NCBI GenBank assembly: GCA_003260075.1
Contig: QLIY01000792.1
Coordinates: forward strand, 1 to 64,000
Direction: 5' to 3'
Origin: Phallusia mammillata
Lineage: Eukaryota; Chordata; Ascidiacea; Phlebobranchia; Ascidiidae
Length of the DNA: 64,000 bases
Both the position numbers and the translations under genes were made by a program. This document shows, one piece after another, positions 13,470 through 35,900 of the stretch (within the stretch, counting starts at the first letter, position 1; each line of letters starts with the position of its first letter). The notes below the pieces were generated by a model that saw only the letters and a program-made list of their open reading frames with translations, made no database searches and was not told the origin of the DNA.

Positions 13470-13492
13470 GGGGGGGGGGGGGGGGGGGGGGG
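13470..13492. other. G tract, 23 (probable assembly gap)
   Basis: The second copy of the same retrotransposon sequence (14028-14040) reads TTATTGACATTTCACGGAG with only 3 bases in place of the 23 Gs. Confidence 0.8.
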
Positions 13493-14002
13493 CACGGAGA
13501 TCCATTAGAATATTTTGACTTTATGCAGTAATTTACGAAACCGTGGTCAGACGCTTCTCTGACCCTTGTGATCAGTTGCGTTATCTAATAGATACATGTA
13601 AGGGCGAGGCACGCACGTTATGCTTTCAGAGCATGTCTGTTTATTAAGCCGGCTTCATTAGGCCTTCTACAAGCGCAAGAGACGTTACGAAAGAACTTTG
13701 GTCGAATGGACCTGGTGGTGGATGCCCATGTTAAAGTCATAGTGAAAGGGTCTGCGATCCAAGCTGGCGACCGAGAGGGACTGAAAAACTAGCACATAAA
13801 ATGAACCAGGCACTTATAGCGTTCCAAGCATGGAATTGTGAACATCAACTAAATTGGTGGATATATTCAAGACACTTCCATTTCACTTACAGACGGAGTT
13901 TATGACAGTGGCTGACAGACTGTATATGTCTACAGGTGATTTCCGACTTGGCTGCGTTTGTGACTGACAAAGTAGAAGAGAGCAATAACATGTTCGCCCA
14001 GT

Positions 14003-14012
14003 GGGGGGGGGG
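14003..14012. other. G tract, 10 (probable assembly gap)
   Basis: Joint between two copies of the BEL gag sequence. Confidence 0.8.
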
Positions 14013-14171
14013 ATCAAATTGATTTATTGACATTTCACGGAGATCCATTAGAATATTTTGACTTGATGCAGTAATCTACGAAACCGTGGTCTGACGCTTC
14101 TCTGACCCTTGTGATCAGTTGCGTTATCTAATAGATACGTGTAAGGGCGAGGCACGCACGTTATGCTTTCA

Positions 14172-14228
<57 letters not shown>
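14172..14228. other. G tract, 57 (probable assembly gap)
   Basis: The copy at 13629-13650 has about 16 ordinary bases (AGCATGTCTGTTTATT) where this copy has 57 Gs. Confidence 0.82.
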
Positions 14229-14229
<1 letters not shown>

Positions 14230-15641
14230 AGCCGACTTCATTAGGTCTTCTACAAGCGCAAGAGACGTTACGAAAGAACTTTGGTCGAATAGACCTGGTG
14301 GTAGATGCCCATGTTAAAGATGTAGTAAAAGGGTCTGCGATCACAGCTGGCGGCCGAGAGGGACTGAAAAAACTAGCAGATAAAATGAACCACGCACTTA
14401 TAGCTTTCCGAGCATGGAATTGTGAACATCAATTAGATTGCAATCAAACTTTGGTGGATATATTCAAGAAACTTCCATTTCACTCACAGGCGAAGTTTGT
14501 GACAGTGGATGACAGTTTGTATAAGTCTACAGGTCATGTCACGTTTTCCGACTTGGCTTCGTTTGTGACTGACAAAGTAGAAGAGAGCAATAACATGTTC
14601 ACCCAGTCTCTCGCATTGGGAAAACCAAATGAATGTCTCGGAAGAGGGGAGAGCATAGGGTTTTTTCGGTACAAGACTCCACAGAATCATTAGAGAGTGA
14701 GTCTTCGCCAACCACTCCCACCAGAGCTGACAAGATAGATCCACAGCCTTGCGTCGTTTGCAAGAAATTACACCCTCTTTGGGTATGTCCTGACTTTAAT
14801 AAGACAAACGAATATAATCGTTGGTTGTTGGTGAAGGTCAACCGACTTTGTTTTTTTTCGCCTCACCATATGGCCCACACCTGTATTTGTGATCAAAGGT
14901 GAGAACGCTGCAAATTGCCACACACCGTACATGTTGCATCGTGAGAAGCGAGGCCGGAAAGAACCAGATGCGAAACCAACTGCTGTAGAACCTATTACAT
15001 CTCACTCCCTTGTGGATACAATATCCTCCTCACCTGCAGATTTAGTGCGTTTGAAAGTCGTCCTTGTTTATGTAAGGGGAAAAGATCCGAATTGTGCAGT
15101 AAGCACGTACGCTTTCTTGGATGAAGGTTCTGATGTTACCCTGTGCGCAACTAATTTAAGGGATAGATTAAATCTTAAAGGGAGAGCAGTCTGCCAAAAA
15201 TTACCGGAATTGGCGGAAGCATCAAGCATCGCCAGGGTCATGGAGTGGAGATTTTTTCCTTTCCCTCCTTTCCCTGTGGATGTTAAACGACATACACATC
15301 TGAAAGGCTTGTACGTGTTTTCCGGATTTGTCCGATAAAAAAGTGGAGATACTCATTGGGGCCGGTAGCCACAAGCTCACTTAGTGCGGGAGATGCGACG
15401 CGGTGGAGAAGGACAGACGAACGCCATCTACATAGGTCTAGGGTGGACTTTGGTGGGGCCTGAAACTCGAAAAAAAAGGAAACGGACCATAAGGTGAACT
15501 TTGTGGATAACGCACAGCTTTATAAAATCTTTCAGCATAGTGACAAAGTCTCTTAGTAAACTGTGATGTAATTTAAGCATTACAATATTACACGATGCGT
15601 TTTTATGAAGTTTCAAATGCCTGTCCTGTAGTATGAAACTG

Positions 15642-18600
15642 CTAATCGGACGCATGACGCAGTGTGCACGTGTTTTTCCCAAAGTTGTTTGTTTTTGTTG
15701 TTGTTTTATTTTGCAACGTGTTAACTTCAACTATTTCTCTCTTTGAAAAAAATGTGGTTTATATGCTGCGTTATATATTTAAAAACATTGTGGATTACTG
15801 GTATTGTTCTTTCAAAATGAAGTTATTTTGTTGTTCTTTAAAATGATATTTGGGGATGTTTTTAGTAATACTGAGTTAAGGTTTTCCAAAAACTTGTGCT
15901 GTTGCCTGTTTATGTGTATTGTAGCCAAAGATTTTTTTAGATGTGGTTTTGCGTAACATCTCAAAATGTGATTTTGCGTAGCAAATTGTGGTATATTGCT
16001 TACAGTGCTACATCAACATTGCATATTATAATCTGTGAAGACACTGCAAAAAAACTGGTCAAAAATTCTGAGTCTACTGAGTCTATTGCACAATGAAAGA
16101 AAAAGGCACCAAGTGTAACAATAACACGAAAAAGAAATAAGGTTGCATGATACACAAGGGAAGAACCATTTTACAAAAAGACGTGATTTTCAAGATTTAC
16201 TCAACACAAAAATATTCATAACATCAACAAATCAAAATCATTTCAACTCAACAAGTATTTTTGTCACTAATATTATGCGCATAATTTTGGAATATATTTC
16301 TTTAGGCACTTAAGGTTAATCAAGGGTGTATGAAGAGCGTCTAATGATGCAGCGTATTTGAATCGCGATTAGTAATGAAGGTCACAAAATTTTACCCAAA
16401 AAACAACATTTCTGTTTAGTACACCAATTCTTGGGCACCCTGTATAAGCGTACACTCATTTGCTTATGTATACATTAAGAGACGTAACAATCTTTAGATC
16501 AACATTACTGCAAAACATATAGAAACCTATTGCATTTTTACTACTTCGAGTATAATGTAAGGAACGCAAGCATGCAAGGGATACAGTAATATAATGTCAC
16601 AAGACCAGCAGTTTTGTTCAATTCGGTTTGGAATACACTCACAACGGTTTTGACAATCGCTTAGCATCGTGGTAGTGAGTTTAGTAAAGGTCATGATTTT
16701 TAAGTGGCTCATTTTGGTTAAATAACTTCATGGCTCGAATCACAATGAACAATTTTGTGATAAGGAACATACTTTTAACAATATGAAATTTGTTAGTTAG
16801 TTTCGCGAGAAAGCATAAAACAAATAAATTGAAAAGGTTAATCCTACTCGTCACAATGACTTTGGGTTATAGTTCACAAATGCGTGGCTCAAGTAAATGA
16901 TTTGATCATAAAATGCACCAACGCGGTGAGCAACCACACTTATATGCAAGTTCGTGGCGGCAAGAGACATGTTTAAAATGTTAGGATTAACAGTGTTGCA
17001 CATGATATAAATCAGTCAAGGAACACTTAATGATTCACACGAAATACACTTATATCGAAACAGGCGATTCGCGTTAATATTAATTTATTCTAGTTTAATA
17101 TTGCGTAAAAATTGTCATAACTAAGTTGTTCTGCTATAGCCATCGATGTAACCATCTAATATTTTAAAGAATTCCGCGTTTGATATAGCCGAAAACATAA
17201 GAATGTCAATCAATTCAAACATCAATATTTTACATTATTCTAGCTCATGCTTTGGCATACAGTTGTGTAACTTTTAACCCCCAAGCGCAAGGTTATTGTA
17301 TTTTTTTGGATATGCTGTTGGTGCATGTGTCCAGTCCCTTGCTGATGGAATAAAAGTCACACATTTTTTCGCGGCACATACACTTCAATGTACAATAATA
17401 AATGATAACGCACGAGAGAAAAAGAAAAAAGGCACCGTTCTGGATCACTTGACACAAGTAAGTGTTGATTATTATCCATCAAATCGAAAACTAATCGAAG
17501 CGTTAAACCTATGTTTGAAAAAAAATCTCAAAATTAAAATCGAATGTAAAATATATTTCTTGAGTAACACAAAGAGTTTTTGTTTGGGAGACACAATAGT
17601 TGGCCTGTTAACATCAAAATGCTAAAAGTTGTATTGGGTAAATAAAAAAGACCAAGAGCCGAGTTTCAACGCCTCGTAATGTATAGAATGGTAGCAATGG
17701 CACAAGTACAAAGTTGGCAACATAGGATGGGTATTTGCTGATAACATAGAAAGAACAATTTGCTAAACAACATCGCTTAACAAGACACCGCATTCAAAAA
17801 CGAAAAGCTTTTTGTGCTATGAGGTACATAACTTGCTTGAAACACCAGAAATTACGAAATGTTAATGTTTTGACACATGTAATGTTAGCATACGTCCTGA
17901 AACAAAAGGCTGCTCATTCAATGTTCGTTTTTACGCATTTTTTTACTTGGGATACAAGTAGGATGCTTTTTAAAGACTTTAACAAGCAACTGTAACATAC
18001 ATGCTTAAGTGTACGGCAAACATTGTTCAAGGTAAAGCAAAACAATTGCACTTGACTTAATTGTTTGCACTTGACTTAAAAGGAAAAACTTAATTGTATA
18101 ATAAATCATACAATACTAACACAGGCAAGGTTCGGTTTTAAAGCAAGCAGCCAATTAAGGTGGCCCAATGGTTCCCGGACCCACAAGGCATTAAGGAATA
18201 TCAATTCCATCAACAATACACTTTGATTCCATCAATCGAGTCGCCAAAATTTTTGATGAAACGATTTAGAAACTTTAAATTAATTTAAAACTGATGGAAT
18301 TGAAATTCCCTAAAGCCACAAAACGAGCAATTTCGACTTTCTGGCGTTATTGGCTTTTAAAACCAAAACACTGAATTTCCCAATAAGGTTCCCATGCAAC
18401 GCATATAATATTTGTATGTCTAGACCAGCGTTTCTCAATCCCAATGCCTCAATTCATATTAGTCTGTTAAATGTTTCGTGAAACTGCGACCAACTCAAGA
18501 CACATAAACGCGTTGTTAAACTCCATACTGTTTTGATAATATAACGTTTTCCTTAACATTGTGTGGATGCTGTGGCAAAAGCAGTCAAAACATAACAAGA

Positions 18601-18748
18601 TTGAGAAAAACTGTCCTAGACGAAACAAAAGTTCGGGGCACTGTCATACTTTTCAGAAAATTACATTCTGGTCGAATCTCCGCCAGAAGCGTACTTGTTC
18701 ATGATTTGACCTGTTGCATACAAAACCAAACCACACAGACAGCATGCA
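15642..18748. repeat. 3' flank of the right SLC17 unit, near-identical to 1-3459
   Basis: Partner of the block at 1-3459. Identity appears well above that of the rest of the two units, which differ visibly in introns and by indels from about 3.68/18.96 kb onward. No G or C gap-like tract occurs in this copy. Confidence 0.85.
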
Positions 18749-29102
<10,354 letters not shown>

Positions 29103-29271
29103 AGTTTTGAGTGTACTTACAAAAAACAAACAAAACCAACTATTATTGCCTATTTAACAGTTGCCTGCAAAAGCAACATAACACTTGTTTAGTATTAAAC
29201 AAATTTCTCATTTCAATGGTGTGATGCTGAAAAAAATATAATAAGAGCTTGTAATTTTTGGTGACAGGCGC

Positions 29272-29729
29272 TAGGGTTCCCCTATTTCTCGACTTTTTCG
29301 TTTCTCGAGAAACGAGATATTAAAAATCCATTTCCCGAGAATCTCGAGAGTCTCGAAATTTTTATTTAAGCCGATTTTCTAACAAAAAAAATCCGATTGT
29401 ACGTTTTTTCGCTTCTAGTAGCGATCGCAAGCAGTGATTCGCTAGTAAACCAGCAAAAAATGAAGTTACTGTTATAGATCTTACGTAACCAGGCGTGACT
29501 ACTGCCTGGGAAAGGTAAAAGTTTAGTGGCAACGCACACTAAAAATTGCTGTTTTGGAAGCAAAATAAGAAAGTTACGTATGTGTCCAGTCCGCTCTAGA
29601 GGCGAGTTGAAACGAAAAATACACGTAATAAGAGGTGTCGCATTTACTTTTTGTTTAAGATACGTGACGTAATTTTTCGAGACTCGATTTTTTCGACATT
29701 TCTCCAGAATTTCTCGAGAAGGAACTCTA
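29272..29729. mobile_element. Non-autonomous hAT-like transposon upstream of the right SLC17 copy
   Basis: The ends are TAGGGTTCC and GGAACTCTA (inverted, one mismatch) with an 8-bp target duplication ACAGGCGC at 29264-29271 and 29730-29737. The body is rich in TCTCGAGA-type palindromes near both ends. The left SLC17 unit has a recognisable uninterrupted site near 12.94 kb, so insertion followed the gene duplication. No transposase. Confidence 0.85.
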
Positions 29730-29737
29730 ACAGGCGC

Positions 29738-30389
29738 CTATCAGAACGATTGGGTCTTTGTTTCAGATAGAAAATTTACTTGTTTTTTCTAATTTCACCC
29801 ATCCTTAATGGTTTCACCCGAAATAAATGCAGTAAAACGTGAACGGTAATTCAAAGTTAAAACCAAATTCAGCAACTTTCAAAAATAAAAATAGCTATAT
29901 AAATAAAAGGAAACAGAAAATCAGTGGTTAGGTCGTTTATTGGCCCCATTAAGAGCAGAAGAAATTAAAACAATGTTACAGTTACACGAAGTCAAACCAC
30001 GAATAAACTGTTGTCGCTGATCTATTTAATTGCTGATGCTGATCAACTGTATTTTACAAACAACAAGACTTTTTCAGTTTTTTCTCATAACATATGCGAG
30101 TTCGATCATGCGTGTCCAATCATATGCACAAACATCATATTTAACATCGAAATCTTTTAATTCATATACAGAAAAAGTTACAGTCAAAAAGAACTAGTTG
30201 AACGTAACTGCAAAAACAGAATTTTATTAAACAGTTGCACAGTAAATGGTTAGATAAAATATATGCAACAAAAAACACAAATATTTGGTCACAGAGCCAT
30301 AACATATCTTCCATAGCAACATGTCAAAATTCGATCCGCATTTGGTTATTTGTAGCTGTTGTGCTTTGCAGAAAAGTTTGCCAGTGCGA
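29738..30389. other. 5' flank of the right SLC17 gene
   Basis: Aligns with the left unit around 12.98-13.32 kb and then diverges. No exon seen. Confidence 0.55.
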
Positions 30390-30760
30390 TTGTTTATGTT
30401 GTCGTTTTGTTTTGCAGTGCGTTAACTTAAACTATTTCTCTCTTTGAAAACACTGTGGTTTATATGCTGCGTTATATATTTGAAAACATTGTGGATTACT
30501 AGTATTGTTCTTTCAAAATGACGTTATTGTGTTGTTTTTCAAAAATATATTTGGGGATGTTTTTAGTAATACTGGGTTAAGGTTTTTAAAAAACTTGTGT
30601 TGTTTATGTGTATTGTAGCCAAACACTTTCTTTAAAATATGGTTTTGCGTAGCATCTCAAAATGTGGTTTTACGTAGCAAGTTGCGGTATTGCATAGACG
30701 GTTTTACATCAATATAGCATATTGACACTGCAAAAAAAACTGGTCAAAAATTATGTATGA
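30390..30760. repeat. Third, diverged copy of the SLC17 3' flank start
   Basis: From TGTTGTCGTTTTG to the AAAAACTGGTCAAAAATT motif it follows 236-610 and 15700-16070, but with many more substitutions. Homology then stops. It marks the end of the tandem array, or a truncated third unit. No exon of a third gene was found beyond it. Confidence 0.75.
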
Positions 30761-32894
30761 TTTGTAGCATGAAATCAAAATTGGTATCCAACCATTCTCA
30801 TGCAGCAAATCTTAGGCTATAAATCTAGCCTTGCATTGGTGATGGACTCCTATTAGGTCATTATCATTATATTTGTTTATTTTCAGCTATAGTTGTCGTA
30901 GATAATATATATTGACAGATAAAGAAAAACAACCTTTAAATGTTTGGCCTCTCAGGCATATTTCGATGGTGCTTCTATTGATAATAATTTGCTTTTTGTA
31001 ATAAAGCAATTGACAACTTTAAAGTAAGTTATCATTTATAGTTTGTAGAACAACAATTGGGTATATTTGGGGATCTATTGTAAAACACAAAAAATGTAAA
31101 TTTATTTACAGTAAGTGTAAGTATGATACAAAATAAGTTTTTGTCATTTAAACTAATTCAAGACACTTTTAAATATTGTATTTGGATAATATTGTGACAG
31201 GTGTATGACCTTTAATAACATAAAGTTTTGTGGTGTAGTCAACAAAATGTTTAATACCACTAGTGTACCACAACCATCATCTATTTTCACAATAAGTTGG
31301 TACCAATGAATTCCCTCTTGTATCTGTATGTGTCTGTATAGAAATCAGTGTATGTGAGGCAACATTGCCTGATAATGTCAGAATGAATTTAAAACCTGCA
31401 GTTTCTAATTACACTGGTTCCATGTTAAGCGGTCTGAACAATAAAAGTAAACAGTGCCACTAAGCGGTCTGATATCGAGTTGCAGCCGTCCCAAGGCGTC
31501 ACAAATACCCCTGACACAAAATGACAAAGCCTCATATTTCTCTGTAGACTGGCGTGTGGCCATTGTCATAATATGAGATTTGATGGTGTGCTGTTAGGAA
31601 TTACTGTGCTTTGATTTACTTTTGTGTTTACTTTGCCAGGTCAGTGCATCTCAATGACCTTTTTGGAGCTTTTTTATGTCATTGACTTAATCATGTTTAT
31701 TAATCACATTTATTGGTTATCATATTGGCTTCTTAATGATTTTGTATTAGGTAATGGTGATTTGCTATGTGATTTTTTTGTTAAAAAAAATCAAGAATCC
31801 CTTATTTGAATGTTTTTTTTGCTTAGTTTTAGCATGTATAAAATGTATTTGTTCATTATTCGTTATGAGCCTTTAATTGTGAAGTGCAATTCATTTCAGC
31901 AAGTTTTATTTTAAACTTTAATCTGTTCATATTTTGGAATGTTAGTTAGTATAACTTTATTTTATTTAAATAATACCAGCCAAATTCAACAATACTGTCA
32001 GAGTATTTGTTGTTGCTATGACACATATTTTATTACAGACGTCATATTAAACTTTGAGTCCCAAAAGTTTCAGCAATAAAAGCATTAGCCTTTAGTAAAA
32101 AACCCTTTGTAATGTCATGAAAATTATATTGGCTGAGTCAACATTATGAATAGCTTTCAGTTTGTTTGCTTGCTTGGAACACTATTATATAGGTGATAAA
32201 ATGTTACAGTTTGGATAAGGCGTTCCTGATATGTTTGCTGTTTGACTGTGTGGAAGTCAAATGAATCAGTTAGAACTTGACTATGAATGCTTAAGCTTTA
32301 TCAGTTAACTTTTTTTGGAACTGATTTTTGACTACCATATCTATTGTTGCTTATATTTTTAATTTAAAATATGATAATCACACACAATGTGATTATCATT
32401 AATATAATTTTAACCGGGATTTTGCAATCAAATGTGTGTGTTTTTGCAGCCACAATGAGATTAGAATCACAAGTTTAAAAATAAGTCAGATGTGTTATTT
32501 TTAGCCTGTTTAGGGAGGTGTTATTTACTTTTGATCCCTTGTTTACTTGTGTTTTGTGATTATATTTGAGTTGTTTATTTCTTTACAAACTATGAAACTG
32601 TATTTGAGAATGGTGGCATCAAAAAACATCAGTATGTAATGATAGCTGTTTTTTGTACATTTTTATGGTTGTTTCATCTCATTTTTTCACCATTGGCAAA
32701 TAAAACAGATGTTTAAATTGATTTTAATGAGCTGTTTTTCAATTTGTAATTATGTTTCAAAAATTAATTTTCGTTTATAATAATGTTTATTTTTTGTGTA
32801 TACAGGTTTATTAAAGTTTGTGTTAGCTGTGAATAAGTGTTGACACATACAGTTTTAAACACAAGTGGAATTGCCCACCGCAAGATGTCGCCAG

Positions 32895-32952
32895 ACGGTC
32901 AACAGGTCTTCCTTTAAAGTCGCCGACAACGAGAAATACTTTTTGTTTAAAG
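32895..32952 (+). CDS. Candidate isolated coding exon, product unknown
   Basis: Bounded by an AG and a strong GTAAGT donor at 32953. One frame reads TVNRSSFKVADNEKYFLFK, which looks protein-like, and base composition is richer in GC than the surroundings. No matching exon was found within several kb, and I do not recognise the family. It may instead be a 5' UTR exon (a short ATG frame of 10 codons starts at 32885). Confidence 0.3.
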
Positions 32953-35900
32953 GTAAGTTGGTTCCTTCAATCGTTGCCATGTGAAACCCATAAAGAATTT
33001 AAACCAATGTGTTGAATACGCTCTCCATGAAACTCTACGCTCTCTCCATGTTTATTAGGGGAGAAACATTCGAAATTTCGAACCTAAACCCTTGCCCAAT
33101 TATTTTCTCACCCGTCGTGGTCGAAAAATCGTAACTTACCCCCCTCTATGGTGGAATAATCCACTTTTTGCGCGTCATTGTACAAGTGACTGTGTTTTGC
33201 TGTATTTGACTTGTTGGTCGAAAGCGAAGCTTAGAGGCCAATGTTTTTATGTTATAAAACTAACTAAAGATTAAATATCGACTGACGTTTGCTTTTTAAC
33301 AGGTGAGTGAATTTTGGTTTGTTTATTTGTTTGGATAGTTTTCAATGAAACTTTTATTAGCCTTGTTTGTGAAAAAGTCGCTGTCTAGCTTACACTGTGC
33401 TGCATTTCTAATTTTGTAATTGCTATTCTATTTTTAACTCAGGTTTTTAAAGTTCTCGGTAATGTATGTCTAAATACGGCACCGCAGAAATAGGTCTATG
33501 GCAGGTGAACAGCAAAACAACACTTAGGGGGCAGAAAGTCATTAAGCATATGTGTGGCATAATTTACAAACAGCAATTTGAAACCATGTTTTATTTTACT
33601 TATATTTGGTACAAAGGAGCGTTGCAACAGCACTATGGGCCAATGCGAGAAATTGTATAACTTTATCATGAAAACCCGGCCTTGTTTGTATGGACAGATG
33701 GATTCGGCCAGGCGGTCTGTTTTTGTCCGGCGAGTCTTTACGTAAACCAAATGACGTCAAACCGGTACAAGTACTTGACATGACAATAGAGTTCGCGCTC
33801 AGCACCGCAAATCCATTGAAATGAGTTGGGAACACGAAATTCCCATTTAAACCTTTTTTCAGTTTCCTCCTGGCCGTAATACCGATGTGTTTGCGTCATA
33901 CACTGGCTGTTTATTGGAAAGTTAGGGTTCTCTTTTGTTTGGTGAGATGTGACGCAGAAAAAGCTTTCAATCATTGTTGTTCGTTTTCGTATGATCGGAT
34001 TTTTTTTCTGATGTAATGAGGTTGTATGTTGTACCGCATTGGTGGTTGTATGGATTTCTAAAATGGATTTTTGTCACGTGACGTATATATGACGTCACAT
34101 AGCTTCCCGTACTCGTCTTAATCACCACGACAAACCTTTACATCTATTTAATATTGAGGCAACTTAACTGCCTTTGATACCTTCGCCGGGATTTCTGGAG
34201 TGTGGTAATGCAATTGTGTCAATTATTTCTTTACCCAAGCAAAATGGACAAAATGCAACAAAACGTGCACATACCACCAAAGGTTCAAAAGCATGTGAAA
34301 GTTAAGTGAAGACCAATACTTGCTTTAACACAGCACAAGAGGAAGTGTAAACAAGGAGTTGAAAGTCAATTTCCCACGCTGTGTGACGCTTGCCATGGCA
34401 ACGTGCGGTGTTTAGAGCTGAAATTACAAGGCTAATAATTAACCATATTTGCAGAGTCTAGTCACTAGTGCGTAAACCTGTTCTGGTGTCAAGATATCAA
34501 TCGTGTTTGCTCTGTTTGGCAAACACCACAAATCAATTATAGCCTGCTGGTTAAAAAGTGTTTTGGTTGACACCTCAAAAAGTATAAAATAGTTTCAAAA
34601 CCACAAAAAAAGATTTTAAGGTTTAGTCATACAAAATAGCTGAACATGTAAATGTTTATTAACACTGCTGCCTAATTGTTCCCTGGCCTCGTTTTGACCT
34701 TCAAGTCAATATTATTTTACAAGTACTGGCAATGACAAAACACCAACTTTCGTTTTTTTCGTAAATAGAAATCTTAAAATGTAAAAGTTTGCGATTTCTA
34801 TAGCAGGTTAGCACAGAAGAAAAATGTCTGAAGTAAAAGTACGTCAAGTGCTCTTGAAAACAAATACATATTGCTTAGAATCATACGCGGCGTGATCGTA
34901 GGTTGGTACCTTGCGATAACAAAACGGTTTAAACGTTAACACGAGTGAGAGGAGGTGTCAAAGGTTCGCAAAACAATCTACTTGTTTTTTGTTTGTGCAG
35001 TTAGAGTTCACAATGCTCGATATGGGGGTTTATGTGTCGAAAGAGTTATATTTGAGACCAATATGAGAATTTAGCCAGGACGCTTGTATCGCCTGTATAT
35101 ACGTTTGGTGCAGATAGTGTTTGGTACTAGTAAAATTCTTCGTGTATTTACGGGCAAAAATACAGAAAAAGAGGTTTTGAGTGTTCTCTATGCATTAGGC
35201 AGGTAAATCAAAACTTTAGCACAATGGTGATTGAATGGTGTTCCATCAGTTCGCTTACTCAATGGGGCACAGATATAGCCTATTTTTGTTCCGTTTAATA
35301 GCATATACATATACTGTAATTTTTTTGACGTACATCTTTGCTTTTTTAAAGAGCACAGTAGCTTACCAAGCGAAAGAACCTTTCATTTAACAAAAGGCAT
35401 AGCTCAAATTTTTCAAAGAAATACAAAGATAAAGAACCCCCTTCAAATTTCCGAAGTTTGAGAAATGCTCAAGCGCTTGGGGATTTTCAAAGTTCATGTA
35501 TACGGACAATCCGGTTTCGACGCTAAATGCTGATCTCACACGCCTTGTTATCATTGCCACGATGTTTTTATTACTTTCTCATTTCACTTTCAATGAAATA
35601 CGTTCGATAAAAGTGACATGTCTGGTGACACATACGACAGTTTATGTAAGACATGGCAATGACGCCTACCTAAGTTGACATAGGTGAGAATAGCAGACAG
35701 TGCACAAAGCTAATAATACTACGAATATCTTGTTTTTCTTCGCCTGAGTCATAACGTAAGTTACAGTGTAGTGGTTGTGACATATGAAGCAATGTTTGCC
35801 TAGACCTAGACTCTTGTATATTTCGCCAGGACTGACAATTTGGCAAGGTAGCCTAAGGTTTGTAAGTCGCACCGGGCTTTTCGGGTCGGATTTGGACTTG

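Larger units (their letters stand above)
13490..15560 (+). mobile_element. Decayed BEL/Pao-type LTR retrotransposon fragment (gag to protease and start of pol)
   Basis: Plus-strand reading shows a DUF1759-like gag stretch (FHGDPLEYFDF, then KNFGRIDLVVDAHVKDVVKG with LADKMNHAL and KKLPFHSQAKF, 14.24-14.6 kb). A CCHC-like knuckle follows (CVVCKKLHPLWVCPDF with a later H-x4-C, about 14.75-14.88 kb), then a retropepsin-like core (AFLDEGSDVTLC, about 15.11-15.15 kb), then the linker before reverse transcriptase (IYIGLGWTLVGPE, about 15.43-15.46 kb). No RT, integrase or LTRs were found. The frame shifts at least twice and stops are frequent, so it is dead. The gag part occurs twice (13.49-14.00 and 14.03-14.6 kb) on either side of a G10 tract. 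It lies upstream of the left SLC17 copy. Confidence 0.75.

Noticed and set aside
14163-14344. Reading frames with long Gly or Pro runs (also at 154-387, 12035-12249, 40378-40688, 46733-46960, 46972-47157)
   Set aside because: They are translations of G or C tracts that look like assembly gaps, not protein.
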